Of a stretch of 64,000 bases of DNA, positions 60,361-64,000 are shown in pieces. The stretch is from NCBI GenBank assembly GCA_910575105.1, contig CAJTDK010000009.1, positions 1 through 64,000 of the forward strand, given 5' to 3'. This DNA is from Lachnospiraceae bacterium. GTDB taxonomy: Bacteria; Bacillota; Clostridia; Lachnospirales; Lachnospiraceae. The stretch's first letter is position 1; every line of letters starts with the position of its first letter. The notes under the pieces were generated by a model, which saw nothing but the letters and a program-made list of their open reading frames with translations, had not been told where the DNA came from and made no database searches. The position numbers and the translations under genes were made by a program.

Positions 60361-60942
60361 ATGGATGAGACCAGCCAGAGGATCATCGATGCGGCGATGG
60401 CTTTAGTCCGGGACAAGGGCTACGTCGCAACGACTACAAGGGATATTGCAGGGGCAGCAGGTGTCAATGAATGCACCCTGTTTCGGAAATTCAGGACGAA
60501 AAAGGACATTGTGTTAAGCGGAGTGGAGCAGGAGCGGTGGCGGGGGGATGTGACGCCGGAACTCTTTGCAGACGTGAAGTGGGAGCTTGAGCCGGATCTT
60601 ACCATGTTCATGACAAAATATATGGAAAGGATGACGCCGGATTTTGTCAGACTGTCCATCGGACTGCGGGCGCCGCAGATCTATGGGGAGACGGCTCCGC
60701 TGATCATGAAGGTGCCAGAGGCTTTCCTGTTCTCCCTGACACGGTATTTTCAGGAAATGGAAGAAAAAGGGAAGCTTTCGCATATGGATTTTGAATGTCT
60801 GGCGCTTACTATTTTTTCCAGTACCTTTGGCTATACGTTTTTGAGCGCTTCTTTTGATCAAGCGCTCTTTACGGTTGAAAAGGAACGGTATATCAGACAG
60901 TCGGTTGCGGCGTTTATCCGGGGGATGCAGGGGCAGGGCTGA
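60361..60942 (+). CDS. TetR-family transcriptional regulator
   Basis: 193 residues. N-terminal HTH (IIDAAMALVRDKGYVATTTRDIAGAAGVNECTLFRKFRTKKDI) followed by an all-helical ligand domain. ATG 60361 with AAGGGGGCG upstream; the frame from 60334 lacks a site. The ligand and targets are unknown; neighbours in the same direction are EamA-DUF2000 upstream and ilvB-type downstream. Confidence 0.92.
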   Translation: MDETSQRIIDAAMALVRDKGYVATTTRDIAGAAGVNECTLFRKFRTKKDIVLSGVEQERWRGDVTPELFADVKWELEPDLTMFMTKYMERMTPDFVRLSIGLRAPQIYGETAPLIMKVPEAFLFSLTRYFQEMEEKGKLSHMDFECLALTIFSSTFGYTFLSASFDQALFTVEKERYIRQSVAAFIRGMQGQG

Positions 60943-60987
60943 TGGGTGTCTGTCCGTGTCTGCCGGGGACGGAAGGATTGGATTGTA

Positions 60988-61010
60988 CGGCACTGGTGAG
61001 AGCAGTGCCG
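60988..61010 (+). terminator. Hairpin between tetR-type and ilvB-type genes
   Basis: CGGCACTG pairs perfectly with CAGTGCCG across 7 nt. No T run follows, so termination is doubtful; it may be a leader structure of the acetolactate synthase mRNA. Confidence 0.4.
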
Positions 61011-61066
61011 TGATTGATTGCGTTTATTGCAAGCAAGTACATGCATACATCGAGGAGGATAGAGAT

Positions 61067-62794
61067 ATGGAGATTACGGGAGCGGAATTATTGGTGAAGG
61101 CATTGCAGTGTGAACAGGTGGATACGCTGTTTGCCTATCCGGGCGGGCAGGCGGTCGATCTGTTCCATGCGCTGTACGGCGTGCAGGGAATTGATATCAT
61201 CCTGCCCCGTCATGAGCAGGGGCTTATTCACGCAGCGGACGGTTACGCCCGTTCAACCGGGAAGGTAGGGGTGTGCCTGGTGACCAGCGGGCCTGGGGCG
61301 GCCAATCTGGTGACGGGAATTGCGACTGCCAATTATGACTGTGTGCCGCTGGTCTGTTTTACCGGGCAGGTTCCCACGCATTTGCTTGGAAATGCAGCAT
61401 TTCAGGAGATCGATATTGCTGCGGTGACAAGGAGTATCAGTAAATATGCGGTTACGGTGATGAAGAGGGATGAGCTGGCCGGAATCATTAAGAAAGCATT
61501 CCGTATCGCGAGGTCGGGAAAGCCGGGAGTCGTGGTGGTGGATCTGCCGAAGGATATCCAGCAGGCGTTAGGGAGCGGGGTGTATCCGAAAGAGGAGGAC
61601 TGCGGTACGAAGAGCGGTGATCCGCTTTCCGAAGGGCAGATCAAAAGGCTGCTTAATTGTCTGAGGGAGGCGAAGCGCCCGGTCTTTCTGGCCGGCGGGG
61701 GAGTACATATCGCCCGGGCCGGCAGCGAGATGACTGCGCTGGCGGAAAAGACAGGGATCCCGGTGGTCACTACCATCATGGGAAAAGGCGTGCTGCCGAC
61801 AGATCATCCGCTGTATGTAGGGAATGTCGGCATTCATGGCAGCTATGCCGCTAATATGGCGGTCAGTCAGTGCGACGTACTGTTTTCCATCGGAGTCCGT
61901 TTCAGCGACCGCATCACCGGAAAAGCGGAGGAATTTGCAAAAGGGGCGGCTATCATCCATGTGGACATCGACCCTGCATCCATATCGCGGGACATCAAGC
62001 CGGAGATTTCGGTCAAGGCGGACGCAAAGGAGGCCATCGTGAAGCTGCTTGAGTATACACCGGAATTTGATTTTGCCGGGTGGCGGCAGCGGGTCCGGGT
62101 CTGGAAGCGGAAACGGCCGCTGGCGGCGGGACAGTACAGTGATAGCGGGGTGACACCTTTTGCGGTCATCCAGAAGATCAATCAGCTCTTTTCCGATGCG
62201 GTCATCGTCACGGATGTAGGGCAGAATCAGCTCTGGACAACCCAGTTCCTTGAGCTGACGCGCGGAAAGCGCCTGCTGACTTCCGGCGGCTTTGGGACCA
62301 TGGGGTACGGCCTTCCGGCGGCGCTTGGGGCGAAGCTTGGGAATCCGCATAAGGATGTCCTGGCCGTCTGCGGTGACGGCGGCCTACAGATGACGGTCCA
62401 GGAGCTGGCTACAGCGGTCGTCTACGAGCTGCCGGTCATCATCTGTGTCCTGAACAACGGTTATCTGGGAAATGTGCGCCAGTGGCAGGAGATGTTCTAT
62501 GGCAGGCGTTATTCCTGCACCTGCATGAGGTATCGGAGAAGCTGCCCGGACAGATGCAGCGCGCCCTCCAGAAGGTGCCCGGAATACACGCCGGATTTTG
62601 TGCGGCTGGCAGAAAGCTACGGGGCGAAGGGAATCCGCGTCTCGGAGGGCGGGCAGATTGGGCGGGCGCTGATGGATGCCAGGGGAGAGCGGAAGGTTCC
62701 GGTAGTGATCGAATTCATCATTGGGCGGGAGGAGAATGTACTTCCCATCGTGCCGCCGGGGAAAGGAATTGAGGAGATGGTATTTGCAGAGTAA
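61067..62794 (+). CDS. ilvB: Acetolactate synthase, large subunit type, with Cys-rich insert
   Basis: 575-residue thiamine-diphosphate enzyme; condenses pyruvate to 2-acetolactate. The catalytic Glu is in PRHEQGLIHAADGYAR. The central domain runs from about 190 to 330. The ThDP motif is CGDGG...VLNN. After NVRQWQEMFYGRRY comes an insert with five Cys (CTCMRYRRSCPDRC, RRCPEY) before TPDFVRLAESYGAKG, where E. coli-type enzymes have a shorter loop. GAGGAGG precedes ATG 61067. No small subunit gene follows, so it may be a catabolic form or pair with one elsewhere. Confidence 0.92.
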   Translation: MEITGAELLVKALQCEQVDTLFAYPGGQAVDLFHALYGVQGIDIILPRHEQGLIHAADGYARSTGKVGVCLVTSGPGAANLVTGIATANYDCVPLVCFTGQVPTHLLGNAAFQEIDIAAVTRSISKYAVTVMKRDELAGIIKKAFRIARSGKPGVVVVDLPKDIQQALGSGVYPKEEDCGTKSGDPLSEGQIKRLLNCLREAKRPVFLAGGGVHIARAGSEMTALAEKTGIPVVTTIMGKGVLPTDHPLYVGNVGIHGSYAANMAVSQCDVLFSIGVRFSDRITGKAEEFAKGAAIIHVDIDPASISRDIKPEISVKADAKEAIVKLLEYTPEFDFAGWRQRVRVWKRKRPLAAGQYSDSGVTPFAVIQKINQLFSDAVIVTDVGQNQLWTTQFLELTRGKRLLTSGGFGTMGYGLPAALGAKLGNPHKDVLAVCGDGGLQMTVQELATAVVYELPVIICVLNNGYLGNVRQWQEMFYGRRYSCTCMRYRRSCPDRCSAPSRRCPEYTPDFVRLAESYGAKGIRVSEGGQIGRALMDARGERKVPVVIEFIIGREENVLPIVPPGKGIEEMVFAE

Positions 62795-62874
62795 TACCAG
62801 TATTCCTTGTTGCAGGAAATGGGATTGAGTGGTATCATTTTCATAGGTCGTGGGGCCTGTCAGGAGGGTTTGAT

Positions 62875-63189
62875 ATGCAGAAAGATAAAAACGTTGATAA
62901 TCATACATTTTCAGAAGACTCCCCGGTCAGCGATCTGAGGAGCATACCGGGCGTGGGCACGAATATAGAGCGGCACATGCACAATATCGGTATCCGGTGC
63001 GTCGCGGACTTAAAAGGCAGGGATCCGGAGGAGCTGTATCAACTGGACTGCCTGAAAAAAGGCTTTAAAGAAGATCGCTGCGCGCTGTATGTGTACCGTT
63101 GTGCGGTGTATTTTGCCGAGCATGAGGAGCGCGAGGCGGAAAAGTTAAAATGGTGGTACTGGAAGAATAAGGAGTATCCGGAGCGATAA
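62875..63189 (+). CDS. Cdd1-like helix-hairpin-helix protein
   Basis: 104 residues of the pathogenicity-locus Cdd1 family: LRSIPGVGTNIERHMHNIGIRCVADLKGRDPEELYQLDCLKKG is a helix-hairpin-helix pair, followed by a YVYRCAVYFAE and WWYWKN tail. HhH domains bind DNA non-specifically; the role of the family is unknown. Start ATG 62875 with GGAGGGTTTGAT. It has its own terminator. Confidence 0.88.
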   Translation: MQKDKNVDNHTFSEDSPVSDLRSIPGVGTNIERHMHNIGIRCVADLKGRDPEELYQLDCLKKGFKEDRCALYVYRCAVYFAEHEEREAEKLKWWYWKNKEYPER

Positions 63190-63222
63190 TACAGCGGATG
63201 ATCAATATCCGCTGTACGGTTT
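63190..63222 (+). terminator. Terminator after Cdd1-like gene
   Basis: TACAGCGGAT pairs perfectly with ATCCGCTGTA across 7 nt, then CGGTTTTGC. It is convergent with the lipoprotein gene. Confidence 0.8.
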
Positions 63223-63245
63223 TGCTTCGGAGTGAATATTCACGC

Positions 63246-63779
63246 TTATTCATCAAGAAGGGAATGGTAAAATTCTGTCTCTTCATCAGAACCTTCAGAA
63301 TAAAAGACGAGATATTCCACGGGAACAGGCACGCCCTTCATGCTTTCTTCAGAGACTTCTATTTTGATGACATCGGTATCCTCATATATGGTAATTGTCA
63401 TGTTCTTTTCCAACTCCCCTTTGTGAAGGCGGGAGACGGGATACTTGTAGGAGACGATATGATATTTTTCCGCTGCGCTGTCAGCGGTTTTTTCCCATTC
63501 TGCCTGCCGCTCTTCGGAGTACGAAGCTGAGTCAGAGGGAAAGCAGTGATTATATTGATACAGGATCTCCTCGTCCCGGATGATCTTTTCCGGTTCGCTG
63601 CTATCCGGCAGATACACCTTAAGCAAAGCCAGATTATCCAGTTCATCAGCAGTATATTTTTTAGCCGGGCTTTCGCCCCTTTGTCCAGAACATCCGCCGC
63701 ACGGAAGGAGGAAACAAAGCGCCAATAGAAAGAGCGGCCTGAGTCTTATCAGGCGTTCCTTACCCCTTTTCTTACGCAT
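63246..63779 (-). CDS. Putative lipoprotein of unknown function
   Basis: 177 residues. A basic start (MRKKRGKERLIRLR), a hydrophobic stretch and a lipobox ending LLPCGGC mark a lipoprotein signal; the mature part is soluble, acidic and secreted (KYTADELDNLALLKVYLP; ITIYEDTDVIKIEVSEESM). No family recognised. AAAGGAGGGACGAAG precedes ATG 63779. It overlaps the gene before it by 8 bp, so the two are coupled. Confidence 0.75.
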   Translation of the reverse strand: MRKKRGKERLIRLRPLFLLALCFLLPCGGCSGQRGESPAKKYTADELDNLALLKVYLPDSSEPEKIIRDEEILYQYNHCFPSDSASYSEERQAEWEKTADSAAEKYHIVSYKYPVSRLHKGELEKNMTITIYEDTDVIKIEVSEESMKGVPVPVEYLVFYSEGSDEETEFYHSLLDE

Positions 63780-63999
63780 CTTCGTCCCTCCTTTCCAGTA
63801 GCAGCCTGCATGCGGCGGCTAACAGGCAGCAAAAAAGAATAAGTATGGGCGCGTATGGGCTCCAGGCATTTGTCGCCAAACCGATCATGGCCGCGCAGGC
63901 GGTAACGGGAAACGCCGCATATATCCAGCGGTACCGGCGCGCAGGTGGATTTCCGGGAGATTGGGAAGCATTTCTGGTAATCAGGCTGTCTGTATACAT
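63772..63999 (-). CDS. Small membrane protein, possibly cut by the window edge
   Basis: 75 residues from ATG 63999, but the frame is open to the window edge so the start could lie outside. Two predicted helices (about 26-46 and 49-66) and a charged C-terminus (ERRDEDA). Not recognised. The stop overlaps the start of the lipoprotein gene. Confidence 0.55.
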   Translation of the reverse strand: MYTDSLITRNASQSPGNPPARRYRWIYAAFPVTACAAMIGLATNAWSPYAPILILFCCLLAAACRLLLERRDEDA

Positions 64000-64000
64000 A

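Overview
The window looks like chromosome from a Gram-positive gut anaerobe of the Lachnospiraceae (Clostridium cluster XIVa). The grounds are strong AGGAGG-type ribosome binding sites, short operons, many lipoprotein ABC binding proteins with LxAAC boxes, a separate AICAR formyltransferase beside a PurO-like IMP cyclohydrolase, a FeoA-FeoA-FeoB-FeoC-like iron operon, a CIRCE-like heat-shock site and a salvage-only thiamine operon. The species cannot be fixed from sequence alone. I saw no rRNA, tRNA or CRISPR array.

Layout. 1-3.5 kb is mobile DNA: two tandem tyrosine recombinases ending at a hairpin and a perfect 26-bp palindrome, an IS256-family transposase stump and a dead IS630-family transposase. 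3.7-10.2 kb is an alpha-galactoside locus (GH36 alpha-galactosidase, two permeases, binding lipoprotein) with a divergent AraC regulator. 10.5-13.1 kb holds an OmpR-type two-component system divergent from two unrecognised small genes. 13.3-13.6 kb carries two back-to-back palindromic elements. 13.6-20.5 kb has a DEDDh exonuclease with a topoisomerase-type zinc finger, isoaspartyl dipeptidase, a PLP aminotransferase-like protein, an RpiR regulator with two operators, and a small membrane protein + sodium:solute symporter + creatininase operon. 20.5-23.9 kb is a TPP-riboswitch operon thiM-thiE-HAD-thiD. 24-31.7 kb is a pentose/polyol locus (ROK regulator, RbsABC-like transporter, zinc polyol dehydrogenase, xylulokinase).

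31.8-40.8 kb: alkyltransferase-like protein with a 4Fe-4S QueG-like protein, a DtxR-type regulator with the Feo ferrous iron operon and matching operators, an ECF sigma/anti-sigma pair, a LUD-domain protein and a DUF3841 protein. 40.8-51.5 kb is mostly core: acyltransferase, IMP cyclohydrolase, AICAR formyltransferase, GlmM, YitT, enolase, SecG, RNase R and SmpB. 51.5-55.1 kb is accessory: zinc-ribbon membrane protein with 12-residue repeats, a decayed BspA-like protein, an XRE regulator, Hsp20 behind a CIRCE-like site, and integrase and transposase stumps. 55.2-64 kb has a pyrophosphatase-like protein, a peptidase S51-RsmH fusion, AraC-EamA-DUF2000-TetR, an acetolactate synthase with a Cys-rich insert, a Cdd1 HhH protein and a lipoprotein pair.

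Threads through the window. Several dispersed repeat families run between the genes: TA-flanked palindromic elements with GTACAGCGAA ends (13.4, 40.7, remnant at 33.4 kb), a GTTACTG...CAGTAAC hairpin family (at least five copies), and 36-nt in-register minisatellites at 22.3, 51.7 and 58.8 kb. Regulation is unusually readable: RpiR, DtxR, HrcA, ROK, response-regulator and TPP sites can all be proposed beside their likely targets. The strongest leads for new biology are the S51-RsmH fusion, the ATL/Fe-S pair, the two-component system with its two small proteins, and the palindromic element family.
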